From JANYHH01 sp965249745 (GTDB lineage: Bacteria; Deinococcota; Deinococci; Deinococcales; JAAFIG01), in assembly GCA_965249745.1 (NCBI GenBank), contig OZ252252.1, forward strand, positions 1,116,001-1,180,000: a DNA stretch of 64,000 nt. Reading direction: 5' to 3'. The stretch's first letter is position 1; the number at the start of each line of letters is the position of its first letter. Position numbers and translations under genes: made by a program. Under the pieces are notes generated by a model. It was not told the DNA's origin and searched no databases. It saw only the letters and a list, made by a program, of their open reading frames with translations. Positions 9,194 to 16,707 of the stretch are shown in pieces.

Positions 9194-9258
9194 GCAAGCA
9201 AGACGTTGTGCCGAAGGCACACAAGCAAGACGTTGTGCCGAAGGCACACAAGCAAGAC
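9194..9258 (-). repeat. 27-bp tandem repeat with UUCG-capped hairpins downstream of dxs
   Basis: About 2.4 copies of a 27-bp unit (period seen at 9195, 9222, 9249). On the minus strand, which is the dxs transcript side, each full unit contains GTGCC-TTC-GGCAC, i.e. a stem closed by a C(UUCG)G-type loop. It begins about 40 bp after the dxs stop and has no T tail, so it may be an mRNA-stabilising or terminator-like structure. Confidence 0.7.
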
Positions 9259-9299
9259 TGGAAGAGGTGCAAGAACGTTCACGCTCGAGGGTAGAGCGC

Positions 9300-11183
9300 T
9301 CAATCCCCGACGGGCACAGCCGCGAAGTCCACGCCCAGGGTCTCGAGGGTCTTGCGAATTCCAGCCGCGTCTATTCCGGCTTGGCGGTGCAGGCTACCCA
9401 CCTCGGCTTGGTCCATGAAGTGATCCGGGATACCCAGGACGCGCACCTCTGGCTTCAAGTCCTTCCGCGCCAGATGCTCCAAAACCGCGCTCCCGAAGCC
9501 GCCCATGACGGTGTTGTCTTCCACGGTGATGATCGTGCGAGCGCTGCGGGCGATCTCCTCAAGCATAGTGGTATCCAAGGGTTTCACGAAGCGAGCGTTG
9601 ACGACGCCGACGTTGCTCGTGTTCTTGACCGCCTCGAGCGCGTACTCCAGGGCTTTGCCCGCGGCCAGGATCACGATGTCGTTGCCGGGAATCAAGCGCT
9701 CCCAGGTTCCCCAGGCGATCTCGGGCCAGACGCCCTCGGGAACGGGTTTGACCGCGCCGCGCGGGTAACGAATGGCGATCGGACCGTGCAAGGAGAGGGC
9801 GTGTTTCATCATCGCACGCAGCTCGAAGGCGTCTTTTGGTAAGGCAATCTGTACGTTCGGCACGAGGCGCAGGTAACTCAGATCGAACACGCCGTGGTGC
9901 GTCGGGCCGTCCGCGCCGACCACCCCGGCGCGGTCAATCGCAAACAGCACGTCCAAGTTCTCAATCGCAATGTCGTGAATCAGTTGATCGAAACCGCGTT
10001 GCAGGAAGGTGCTGTAAATCGCGACAATCGGCTTCATGCCGCGCAGCGCCATGCCCGCTGCGGCTGTGACTGCCACTTCCTCGGCGATGCCGGTGTCCAG
10101 GTAGCGATCCGGGTGCTTGTGGGCGAACTCGGTCAGTCCCGATCCCTCACGCATGGCTGGGGTAATCATGTAAATATCGCGGCGCTGGTCCACCAGTTCT
10201 ATGGACGCATCCCCAAAGGCGTTGCTCCAGGTGTAACCCTTCGCGCCCTCCTCTGGAAACTCGAGGTCAAACTTGGACGGGCTATGCCAGTAAATCGGGT
10301 TTTGTTCCGCGACCTCCATACCTTTACCCTTGCGGGTCACGACGTGCAGTACAGTTGGCCCCTCTAGCTCCTTGATGCGCTCCAAGAGATACACGAGTTC
10401 CTTGACGTTGTGCCCGTCCACCGGCCCGACGTAGCGAAGGTTGAGCGCCGTGAACGGGTTCTTGCTGTGCGGGTCAAAGAAGGTGCGGGCGGCGTCCTTG
10501 GCGCGAGTAATCATCTTCTCCAAGGGTTTGGAGAACCGCCCGACGAGTTTCTTGCCGGAGGCTTCGGCGCTCTGGAACCACTTCTGGACTTGTAGGGTGC
10601 GAAAGTAATTGTTGAGTGCGCCGACGTTTTCAGAGATGCTCATTTCGTTGTCGTTCAGCACGATCAGCATCTTGGATTGCTTGTAACCAATATTGTTCAG
10701 CGCCGCCAAGGCCATGCCGCCCGTCAGCGCCCCATCCCCGATAACCGGGATGACGTGATAATCCTCGCCCATCGCGTCGCGCGCCAAGGCCATGCCAAAC
10801 GCGTTCGCTAGACTGGTGCTGGCGTGTCCGACAGTGATCGCGTCGTGCGGCGACTCGGAAACTTTGGTGAACCCAGACAGCCCGCCCTCTTTTTTGATCG
10901 TGTCCATTAAGGATTTGCGTCCGGTCAGAATCTTGTGGCCGTAGGCTTGATGCCCGACATCCCAGAGGATTCGGTCCTTCGGACTATTGAACACGTAATG
11001 CAACGCCACCGTCAGCTCCACAGTCCCTAAGCTCGAGGCGAGATGCAGGCCGCCCCGTGAGCAGACGCGGATGATCTCGGCGCGAACCTCGTCGGAGAGC
11101 ACTGGCAGCTCGTCCACGGAGAGTTTTTTCAGATCGTCCGGGCTGTCCACCGAATCCAGCAGGGTGTGGGCTGTCGTTGTCAT
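9300..11183 (-). CDS. dxs: 1-deoxy-D-xylulose-5-phosphate synthase
   Basis: 627 residues, the usual length. It condenses pyruvate and glyceraldehyde 3-phosphate to 1-deoxyxylulose 5-phosphate, the first step of the MEP isoprenoid pathway, and also feeds thiamine and pyridoxal synthesis. The N-terminal thiamin-diphosphate domain shows WDVGHQAYGHKILTGR and GDGALTGGMALAALNN near residue 148; the transketolase-like pyrimidine domain shows DTGIAEEVAVTAAAGMALRG and FLQRGFDQLIHD with GADGPTHHG; the C-terminal domain ends with VLGIPD.F. GAGGA four bases before the ATG gives a ribosome-binding site, and TAATCT lies just upstream of that. The lipoprotein gene upstream (11196-11912) is 12 bp away and probably co-transcribed. 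Confidence 0.98.
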   Translation of the reverse strand: MTTTAHTLLDSVDSPDDLKKLSVDELPVLSDEVRAEIIRVCSRGGLHLASSLGTVELTVALHYVFNSPKDRILWDVGHQAYGHKILTGRKSLMDTIKKEGGLSGFTKVSESPHDAITVGHASTSLANAFGMALARDAMGEDYHVIPVIGDGALTGGMALAALNNIGYKQSKMLIVLNDNEMSISENVGALNNYFRTLQVQKWFQSAEASGKKLVGRFSKPLEKMITRAKDAARTFFDPHSKNPFTALNLRYVGPVDGHNVKELVYLLERIKELEGPTVLHVVTRKGKGMEVAEQNPIYWHSPSKFDLEFPEEGAKGYTWSNAFGDASIELVDQRRDIYMITPAMREGSGLTEFAHKHPDRYLDTGIAEEVAVTAAAGMALRGMKPIVAIYSTFLQRGFDQLIHDIAIENLDVLFAIDRAGVVGADGPTHHGVFDLSYLRLVPNVQIALPKDAFELRAMMKHALSLHGPIAIRYPRGAVKPVPEGVWPEIAWGTWERLIPGNDIVILAAGKALEYALEAVKNTSNVGVVNARFVKPLDTTMLEEIARSARTIITVEDNTVMGGFGSAVLEHLARKDLKPEVRVLGIPDHFMDQAEVGSLHRQAGIDAAGIRKTLETLGVDFAAVPVGD

Positions 11184-11195
11184 ACGGTCCTCAGA

Positions 11196-11912
11196 TTATT
11201 GCGGTTTGCGTTTGAAGTTGTAGTCCACCAACACCAATCCCTCGCGGGTCTGGACTTCACCGACGTACGGCACGAAGCGAATCCGTTGATTTTCCACGAC
11301 CGGTCTGAACTGCGGCTTGGCGGCGTCGGCCGGACTCAGATCCAGGTACTCGAGGCGGTTGTCGCGCAGGATCAGGAAGGTGTCGTACTCCACGGTGCCG
11401 ACCTTGAACTTGTCTTTGCTGGCGACGCGAAAGATATAGGTGTACTTGATGCGGCGCTCGCCCTCGCGGGTGACGAGCTTGGCGGTCGTTTCGCCGCTCC
11501 AGGTCTTGCCGACCGCCAGTGTGTTCTCTGGCGGGTACTCCTGCACGGGCGTGTCGTAGATGAACTGGTAGAACTCCGGCGCACCCTCGACCCAGAGCTT
11601 GACGCCACTGGCATCGAACTCGCGGTAATACAGGCGCTCCGTGCCGCGACCCTCGAAATGAACGGCCGTCAGGATTCTGGATTGTACACTCGCGGGACCC
11701 TCGATTTTGACCGTGTACGGCACGGTCGCCAGCGATTCCTCCGGCTTCAAGTACGCCCAGGCCAAGCCGCTCTGACTGGGGTAATAGGAGACCTGATCGG
11801 CACTGACGCTAGTGTTGACGCGTCCCGGAGCCTGCGGTTGGCAAGCCGAGAAAAGCAGGGCTAACCCAACGAGGGGCAAGAGTGTTGAAGCGGAACGTGC
11901 GACCCGGTACAT
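11196..11912 (-). CDS. Lipoprotein of unknown function
   Basis: 238 residues from the ATG at 11912, chosen because GGAGG lies five bases before it; an in-frame ATG four codons upstream overlaps that site. The signal peptide ends in a lipobox LLFSAC, so the protein is probably lipid-anchored at the cell surface. The mature part is beta-rich, with YYPSQSGLAWAYLKP, NTLAVGKTWSG and a C-terminal GEVQTREGLVLVDYNFK; it resembles Deinococcus lipoproteins without known function. It precedes dxs by 12 bp, which suggests an operon but not a shared task. Confidence 0.75.
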   Translation of the reverse strand: MYRVARSASTLLPLVGLALLFSACQPQAPGRVNTSVSADQVSYYPSQSGLAWAYLKPEESLATVPYTVKIEGPASVQSRILTAVHFEGRGTERLYYREFDASGVKLWVEGAPEFYQFIYDTPVQEYPPENTLAVGKTWSGETTAKLVTREGERRIKYTYIFRVASKDKFKVGTVEYDTFLILRDNRLEYLDLSPADAAKPQFRPVVENQRIRFVPYVGEVQTREGLVLVDYNFKRKPQ

Positions 11913-12033
11913 ACCAACCTCCACGAACCAAAGTTTAGGGACTCACCGCCCCGTTCGCCAGTGACGAACATCAGTTTGGCCGTCCTGCATGAGAAAGAAT
12001 CGGCGAATTGCCCAAGTGAGTTTATCCCAAAGC

Positions 12034-12039
12034 TATACT
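12034..12039 (+). promoter_or_regulatory. Leaderless-type -10 (TATACT)
   Basis: TATACT seven bases before the GTG start of the M28 peptidase gene. Confidence 0.55.
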
Positions 12040-12046
12040 CACGAAC

Positions 12047-13198
12047 GTGTCCGACACCATCCAACGCCTTCTGGAAAGGCTGAGCGCTTTTCCGAACCGG
12101 GCCAGCGCCACGCGACTCGAGCGGGACGCCTTCGATGCGTTGAGCCTCGAGTTGCAAGGGCTGAACCTGGAACCGAAGGTGACGCATTTCACCAGTCCGA
12201 ACACGTACTCCTGGGACGTGATCGGGGCGGCGCTGCTGATTGGCTCCGGCGCGTTGAGCGCCCCTGGAAATCTGACGCTGGGCTTTGCGCTGGCAGCTCT
12301 GGGAATGAGTTGGTTCCACTGCCATTTCAGCGGCTTGCCACACCCGCTCGAGGCATTCGTGCCGAGATACCCGTCGCAGAATCTCCAGGCTTCATTCGGG
12401 AGTGGGTCACGTCACCTGATCGTGATGGCGCACGTGGACACTGCGCGGAGCGCCTTTCTGTACAATCCCTCGAGTGTCGGACGGTTCCGACAGACCTTCG
12501 TGCTGAATGCAGTTCTAGCGTACCTAACCCCGTGCCTGATCGTGCTCGAGGCGATTCTTCAGGGCCTCACGCTCCCCTCGAGCCTGCTGCGCGTCCCGCT
12601 GGCTCTCGTCGGGCTGTACTTCCTGGCGAACGCCGCGTTGTTCCTGCACCGCGAACACGCAGCTCCCTTAGTCAACGGCGCGAACGACAACGCCAGCGGC
12701 GTCGCGGCGGCCATTGCCTTGACTGAGCGCCTGTACGCCCAACCGATCAACGCTCGCGTGACGCTGCTGCTGACCGGCTGCGAGGAGGTCGGCGCTCGAG
12801 GGGCAGCGCACTTTGTCAAAACTCTGACGGCGAATTTGGAGACGTTGGTGTTGAACCTGGACAACGTCGGCGCAGGGGACCTGCATTACGCGACCGGCGA
12901 GGGGATGCTCCAGTACCACCCATACGACCCGCACGTCATCAACCTCGCCTCGAGCATCGCCCAGACTCAAGCCGCTTACCCCCTCGAGTATCGGCTGGCG
13001 TACTTCGACACCTTAGCTTTTATGTTGAACGCCATTCCGTGCTTGACGCTGATCGCCTTAAAAGAGGGTCGCATCCCGAACTGGCACTGGCCCAGCGACA
13101 CCTTAGAAAACGTGGACCTGACCGCCGTGGGTCGCGCCGCCAGTTTTGCCGAGGCGCTGGCTCGAGCTTGGGCGGGGGATGCGGTGAAATCCGCTTGA
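12047..13198 (+). CDS. M28-family zinc peptidase, membrane-associated
   Basis: 383 residues. The M28 metal-site motifs are in order: HVDTARSAF near residue 128, NGANDNASGVAAAIAL near 208, GCEEVGARG near 244, NLDNVGAGD and, at the C-terminus, NWHWPSDTLENVD with the last His ligand. Two hydrophobic stretches (GAALLIGSGALSAPGNLTLGFALAALG near residue 60 and a second near 150-190) suggest that the enzyme sits at the membrane. It is expected to be an aminopeptidase; the substrate is unknown. The GTG start follows TATACT by seven bases. The gene is followed by tRNA-Thr. Confidence 0.85.
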   Translation: MSDTIQRLLERLSAFPNRASATRLERDAFDALSLELQGLNLEPKVTHFTSPNTYSWDVIGAALLIGSGALSAPGNLTLGFALAALGMSWFHCHFSGLPHPLEAFVPRYPSQNLQASFGSGSRHLIVMAHVDTARSAFLYNPSSVGRFRQTFVLNAVLAYLTPCLIVLEAILQGLTLPSSLLRVPLALVGLYFLANAALFLHREHAAPLVNGANDNASGVAAAIALTERLYAQPINARVTLLLTGCEEVGARGAAHFVKTLTANLETLVLNLDNVGAGDLHYATGEGMLQYHPYDPHVINLASSIAQTQAAYPLEYRLAYFDTLAFMLNAIPCLTLIALKEGRIPNWHWPSDTLENVDLTAVGRAASFAEALARAWAGDAVKSA

Positions 13199-13261
13199 CA
13201 GACCAGTGGGTAGCCCTTAGGATTCCATAGCCCTTCGCGGGGTGAGATGTTTGGGGTTGTT

Positions 13262-13336
13262 GCCGATGTAGCTCAGCGGTAGAGCAGCCGATTCGTAATC
13301 GGCAGGTCGTCAGTTCAAATCTGACCATCGGCTCCA
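13262..13336 (+). tRNA. tRNA-Thr (anticodon CGU)
   Basis: 75 nt including an encoded CCA. The acceptor stem pairs GCCGATG with CATCGGC; the D arm has GCTC...GAGC; the anticodon stem GCCGA/TCGGC holds the loop TTCGTAA, giving CGU, which reads ACG threonine codons; the T arm contains GTTCAAATC. The discriminator base is U. A terminator follows seven bases later. Confidence 0.97.
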
Positions 13337-13342
13337 GGAAAT

Positions 13343-13367
13343 AACCCCGTCAATGACGGGGTTTTCT
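13343..13367 (+). terminator. Terminator of the tRNA-Thr transcript
   Basis: Nine-base-pair stem AACCCCGTC/GACGGGGTT with an AAT loop and a TTCTT tail, directly behind the tRNA. It reaches the stop codon of the PIN toxin gene on the other strand. Confidence 0.85.
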
Positions 13368-13810
13368 TATATCAGGACGACTGTCAATCCTTCAGCTTTA
13401 GCAGCAACAGCTTGATCGCTATCGCTGGTGTAAAACTCAATTTGTGCTATTGGTATTTTAGCGACTCGAGCAATAGTCAACGCCGTAGCAATCTGCATGG
13501 CGTCATAAGCGCGGAGTTTGTATGTCAGCAATGAGCGTTTAGCATCGGTATAGGTGTCTGTGTTAGAGGCGATCAAATCATATTGGGTCTTGAGATGAGC
13601 CTCGAATACCGCCACAGCTTGTAGTACATCTGCTGCGCTGAACGCTTTGCCGCGCTCTTTGAGTCTGAAGGCTGAAATGACTTCGATTTGAGTTAAGGCA
13701 CTGGTGAAAATTCGCTGGCTCGAGTTCAAAAGCGTTACGACTGCCGCTGATCCTGATTCGTTGGGGTCGTACCGTTTCACCAGCCCTGAACTGTCAAAGT
13801 AAATCGCCAT
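13367..13810 (-). CDS. PIN-domain ribonuclease toxin (VapC-like)
   Basis: 147 residues. The PIN acidic residues are visible: FDSSGLVKRY (Asp6), ALTQIEVISA (Glu near 43), LRAYDAMQIATAL (Asp near 101) and FYTSDSDQAVAAKAEGL at the C-terminus. VapC proteins cut RNA, often tRNA, when not held by their antitoxin. It lies 6 bp behind a small ribbon-helix-helix-like gene, the usual antitoxin-first order. The ATG follows GTGAG weakly. A toxin role is inferred from fold and arrangement. Confidence 0.85.
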   Translation of the reverse strand: MAIYFDSSGLVKRYDPNESGSAAVVTLLNSSQRIFTSALTQIEVISAFRLKERGKAFSAADVLQAVAVFEAHLKTQYDLIASNTDTYTDAKRSLLTYKLRAYDAMQIATALTIARVAKIPIAQIEFYTSDSDQAVAAKAEGLTVVLI

Positions 13811-13816
13811 GAACGC

Positions 13817-14110
13817 TCACCGGGAACGATCCTCGAGGATCGCCTGCGTCAATCCCAAATGGCGCTTGCCAATCTTTTTTAAGTGCGTGTCGAACATGGC
13901 TCGAGCCTCGAGTCGTGTGGTTTCGCCTGCCTGAGGCACAACCAAATCCTGAGCGATGAGCGCATTTAGAACAGGCTCTATCTCTTCGGGTAACGCCTCG
14001 AGCGCTTCGCGGATGATATCTGCTTCGCTGCGCCCTGAGCTTTTCGCTAGGCGCTTGACTTTCGCCTCGTGTTGTGGCGCGATATAGATTTGCTTGCGAA
14101 TCATCGTCAT
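13817..14110 (-). CDS. Ribbon-helix-helix antitoxin (VapB/CopG-like)
   Basis: 97 residues. The N-terminal 40 residues (MIRKQIYIAPQHEAKVKRLA then SGRSEADIIREALEAL) have the pattern of a CopG-type ribbon-helix-helix DNA-binding domain: one strand and two helices. The C-terminal half (ARAMFDTHLKKIGKRHLGLT) would be the toxin-binding tail. Such antitoxins usually bind the operator of their own operon. The start could also be the ATG two codons later (14104). The toxin gene follows after 6 bp. Confidence 0.8.
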   Translation of the reverse strand: MTMIRKQIYIAPQHEAKVKRLAKSSGRSEADIIREALEALPEEIEPVLNALIAQDLVVPQAGETTRLEARAMFDTHLKKIGKRHLGLTQAILEDRSR

Positions 14111-14223
14111 ACATCACCCTCATCCGGGAGTTCTGGTGGATAAACAGCAGAACTCTGCTCAGTGAGGCGTTAAAAACGCAACCCGCTTTAAATCCCGACT
14201 GCGATTTTCTATCTCGAGCCATG

Positions 14224-14250
14224 AAAAAAACCGCCCCAAGTGGGGCGGTT
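14224..14250 (-). terminator. Terminator of cspA
   Basis: On the minus strand a GC-rich stem AACCGCCCC/GGGGCGGTT is followed by seven T, about 20 bp behind the cspA stop. Confidence 0.9.
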
Positions 14251-14270
14251 CGCGTTTTCGTCTGGTCTAA

Positions 14271-14480
14271 TTACAGAACCGTGACGTTCGCCGCTTGCGG
14301 GCCCTTACCGTTCTTGCCCTCTTCGGCCTCGAACGACACGCGCTGACCCTCTTCAAGGTTGCGGTAGCCGCTGCCCTTGATCGCGCTGAAGTGAACGAAC
14401 AGATCCTTGCCGCCGTCGTTGGGCGTGATGAATCCGAAGCCTTTTTCACCGTTGAACCACTTCACAACACCTTCTGGCAT
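14271..14480 (-). CDS. cspA: Cold-shock protein
   Basis: 69 residues, the standard size for a single cold-shock domain. Both RNA-binding motifs are intact: KGFGFI (RNP1) and LFVHFS (RNP2). These OB-fold proteins bind single-stranded RNA and DNA and melt RNA secondary structure. The ATG is preceded by AGAGG. A likely promoter lies about 90 bp upstream (TATACT at 14570-14575), giving a leader of roughly 80 nt, in line with the structured leaders common for cold-shock genes. A strong terminator follows, so it is monocistronic. Confidence 0.97.
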   Translation of the reverse strand: MPEGVVKWFNGEKGFGFITPNDGGKDLFVHFSAIKGSGYRNLEEGQRVSFEAEEGKNGKGPQAANVTVL

Positions 14481-14569
14481 ACTTTTTCCTCTATCTCACG
14501 CGAGCCTACACCCGCGCTATTCCCCTGGACGTTCCCAGGATGCTCGAGGCGATTTGCCACGAACGCCTG

Positions 14570-14597
14570 AGTATAGCACACCGCTCAGGATTGCAAG
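14570..14597 (-). promoter_or_regulatory. Likely cspA promoter
   Basis: Minus strand -10 TATACT (14570-14575) and -35 CTTGCA (14592-14597) separated by 16 bp; about 90 bp before the cspA start codon. Confidence 0.6.
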
Positions 14598-14688
14598 TGG
14601 GTTGCTTTCAAAGAGCTAAAGGCGAGGTTTAACGATGAGAGTCGGGCTGGTGGGCTAGCTCTCGAGGGCGAGCTGTGGCGCTAGCGGC

Positions 14689-14725
14689 AAAACAAACCGA
14701 TGCCGACCAGATCGGTCAGCATCGG
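14689..14725 (-). terminator. Terminator of hflX
   Basis: Minus-strand stem of 12 bp (CCGATGCTGACC with GGTCGGCATCGG, one G-U pair) followed by TTTGTTTT, starting 23 bp after the hflX stop. Confidence 0.85.
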
Positions 14726-14747
14726 CATGAGTCTTTGACCCTGTAAC

Positions 14748-16463
14748 CTAGACGTACTCGAGCTTACGGCTGCGTTCCAGTTCCAGCGTCGCTTGGTGCA
14801 GGGCGCGGTGGTGCAACACGCTTTGCATGACCGTGGTTTTCAGCTCTTCCAGCCCCAGCTTCTGCGCGGCGCTGACGGTCACACCGCCGAGTCGCTCTTG
14901 CAGATTTTCCACGTCGAACCGGTCGGCGCGGTCAATCTTGTTCAACACCAGAATTTTTGGTAAGCCGCCCAAATCCAGTTCTGACAGGATATCTTCCACG
15001 GCGTTGAAGCGCTCCAAGGCTCCGTCGGTGCTGGCGTCCAACACGTGCAGCAGTATGTCCACGTCTTGCAATTCTTCCAACGTACTGCGAAAGGCGCGTT
15101 TCAGGTCCCTCGGCAGGGCGCGAATGAAGCCGACCGTGTCGGTGAAGACGACCTCGCCGTAATCGGCGATGTAGCCGCGTCTCGAGGTGGGCGCGAGTGT
15201 GGCGAACAGCTTGTTCTCCGCCAGCACGTCACTGTGGGTCAGGCTGTTCAAGAGCGTGGATTTCCCGGCGTTGGTGTACCCAACAATGCCGATCACGGGA
15301 ATGCCGGATCGCACGCGATGTTTACGACGTTCCTCCTGGCGCTGACCGATTTCACTCAACCCGCGATCCAGAAACGCGATGCGGTCATTGATCCGCCGTC
15401 GGTCCAGCTCTAACTTCGTTTCACCCGGTCCTCGAGTCCCGATCGCGCCGCCGCTCCCGGCCGCGCCACCACCGATGCGGCTCAGCCGCGTACCCTGCCC
15501 CAAGAGGCGCGGGCGCATGTAGCGCAGTTGCGCCAGTTCCACCTGCAACTTGGATTCCTGACCCGAGGCGTGTTGCGCGAAAATATCCAAAATCAGTTGG
15601 GTCCGGTCAATGATCTTCAGTCCGGTCGCGCCCTCGATTTCACGCGCCTGGGCCGGGCTGAGTTCCTCACCGAAGATCAGCGAGTCCGCGTCCAAGTGGT
15701 ACGCCCGGCTGGTCAACTCCTCGAGCTTGCCGCGCCCGATCAGTGTGTCCGCTTTGGCGTGCTTGCGGTAGGTCAGTTCCTTCCAGACGACCGTGGCTCC
15801 CGCTGTGCGGGCCAATTCGGTCAGTTCCTCCATTGCCTCTTCGGCGTTCAGACCCGTGCCACGATCCACTTGGACCAGAATGGCGCGCTCCTCGCTGGAC
15901 TTCTTGGTTTCTCTGGCCTTTTCCTGCCCGGCGAACTCGGACTCCAGGGCGCGGGTGTTGGCGGCGATGTCCCAGCCCTCCAGGGCTTGGACGCTCTGCG
16001 GCGGGTAGACGCGCCAGTCTTCCTCTTCCAGCGTGGCGTTCGGCGGGGTCAGGTGCGCCAGATACGCCGCGCCCGGTAGCCCACCGGGGGCCACATCCAC
16101 CGCGACGATCGCGTCCAAGCGATTCAAGAAGAGCGTGGACAGGTCGCCCTTGGAGAGCGGCGCAGGCTTTGGGTGCGCGTGAACCAGCCACAGGCCGCGC
16201 AAGCGCGACTCGGATTCGCGCCCGCGATCCAAGCTTGGGAACTCCATTTTGCTGGCATCGCCGACGCTGACCGTGACGACCCGCCCGCGCCGGTCAATCA
16301 ACAGGCTGATCTCGCGGTTGATCTCCAGGGAGAGTTCCGTCAGGCTGCGCGCCAATTCCGGCGTGACCGCGCTCGAGGGCGGGGTTTTGCGGCGATACAG
16401 GTTGCTGAGTTTTTTTAAGACGTTTTGTTTCAGACCGCTGATGTTTCCATGAACTTTTTCTAT
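14748..16463 (-). CDS. hflX: GTPase HflX, probable AUA start
   Basis: HflX is a ribosome-associated GTPase that splits stalled 70S ribosomes under stress. The N-terminal region carries GRGKLEELTSRAY and a segment FGEELSPAQAREIE; the G domain shows the P-loop GYTNAGKSTLLNSL, DTVGFIRALP and LNKID. A TTG at 16355 would give 535 residues, but 36 further in-frame codons upstream read IEKVHGNISGLKQNVLKKL and then YRR with TPELARSLTELS, which is the normal beginning of Deinococcus-type HflX. An in-frame stop bounds this stretch and it contains no ATG, GTG or TTG; the codon at its start is ATA at 16461-16463, preceded by AGGAG with a 5-nt gap. I therefore place the start there (571 residues). This start is inference. 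Confidence 0.9.
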   Translation of the reverse strand: MEKVHGNISGLKQNVLKKLSNLYRRKTPPSSAVTPELARSLTELSLEINREISLLIDRRGRVVTVSVGDASKMEFPSLDRGRESESRLRGLWLVHAHPKPAPLSKGDLSTLFLNRLDAIVAVDVAPGGLPGAAYLAHLTPPNATLEEEDWRVYPPQSVQALEGWDIAANTRALESEFAGQEKARETKKSSEERAILVQVDRGTGLNAEEAMEELTELARTAGATVVWKELTYRKHAKADTLIGRGKLEELTSRAYHLDADSLIFGEELSPAQAREIEGATGLKIIDRTQLILDIFAQHASGQESKLQVELAQLRYMRPRLLGQGTRLSRIGGGAAGSGGAIGTRGPGETKLELDRRRINDRIAFLDRGLSEIGQRQEERRKHRVRSGIPVIGIVGYTNAGKSTLLNSLTHSDVLAENKLFATLAPTSRRGYIADYGEVVFTDTVGFIRALPRDLKRAFRSTLEELQDVDILLHVLDASTDGALERFNAVEDILSELDLGGLPKILVLNKIDRADRFDVENLQERLGGVTVSAAQKLGLEELKTTVMQSVLHHRALHQATLELERSRKLEYV

Positions 16464-16468
16464 GACGG

Positions 16469-16473
16469 CTCCT
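16469..16473 (-). promoter_or_regulatory. Shine-Dalgarno that supports the AUA start of hflX
   Basis: AGGAG on the minus strand, five bases before ATA at 16461-16463, and just after an in-frame TGA. It fits no other start codon. Confidence 0.6.
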
Positions 16474-16707
16474 GGCTGCCAGCTTCAGTCGGCTGGCGAA
16501 AAGCGAAAGGCTCGAGGGGGACGCAATCAACTATTTAGCGGTAGATCACGTCGCACCTCGTCTGAGACCGCCCAAGCACAAACCTCGAGAACGCAGAGAT
16601 TGCGCGCTCGAGGTGAATGGGGGCTTCGTGTTGATTCCAGAATTTTAGCACTCGAGGGCGAACTGCTTCGTGTGCCGAATGACTTAAGCCTATAAAAGCG
16701 AAAAGGC

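Noticed and set aside
9194..9258. Short regularly spaced repeat as a CRISPR array
   Set aside because: The 27-bp units are directly adjacent, with no spacers, and no cas gene is near.
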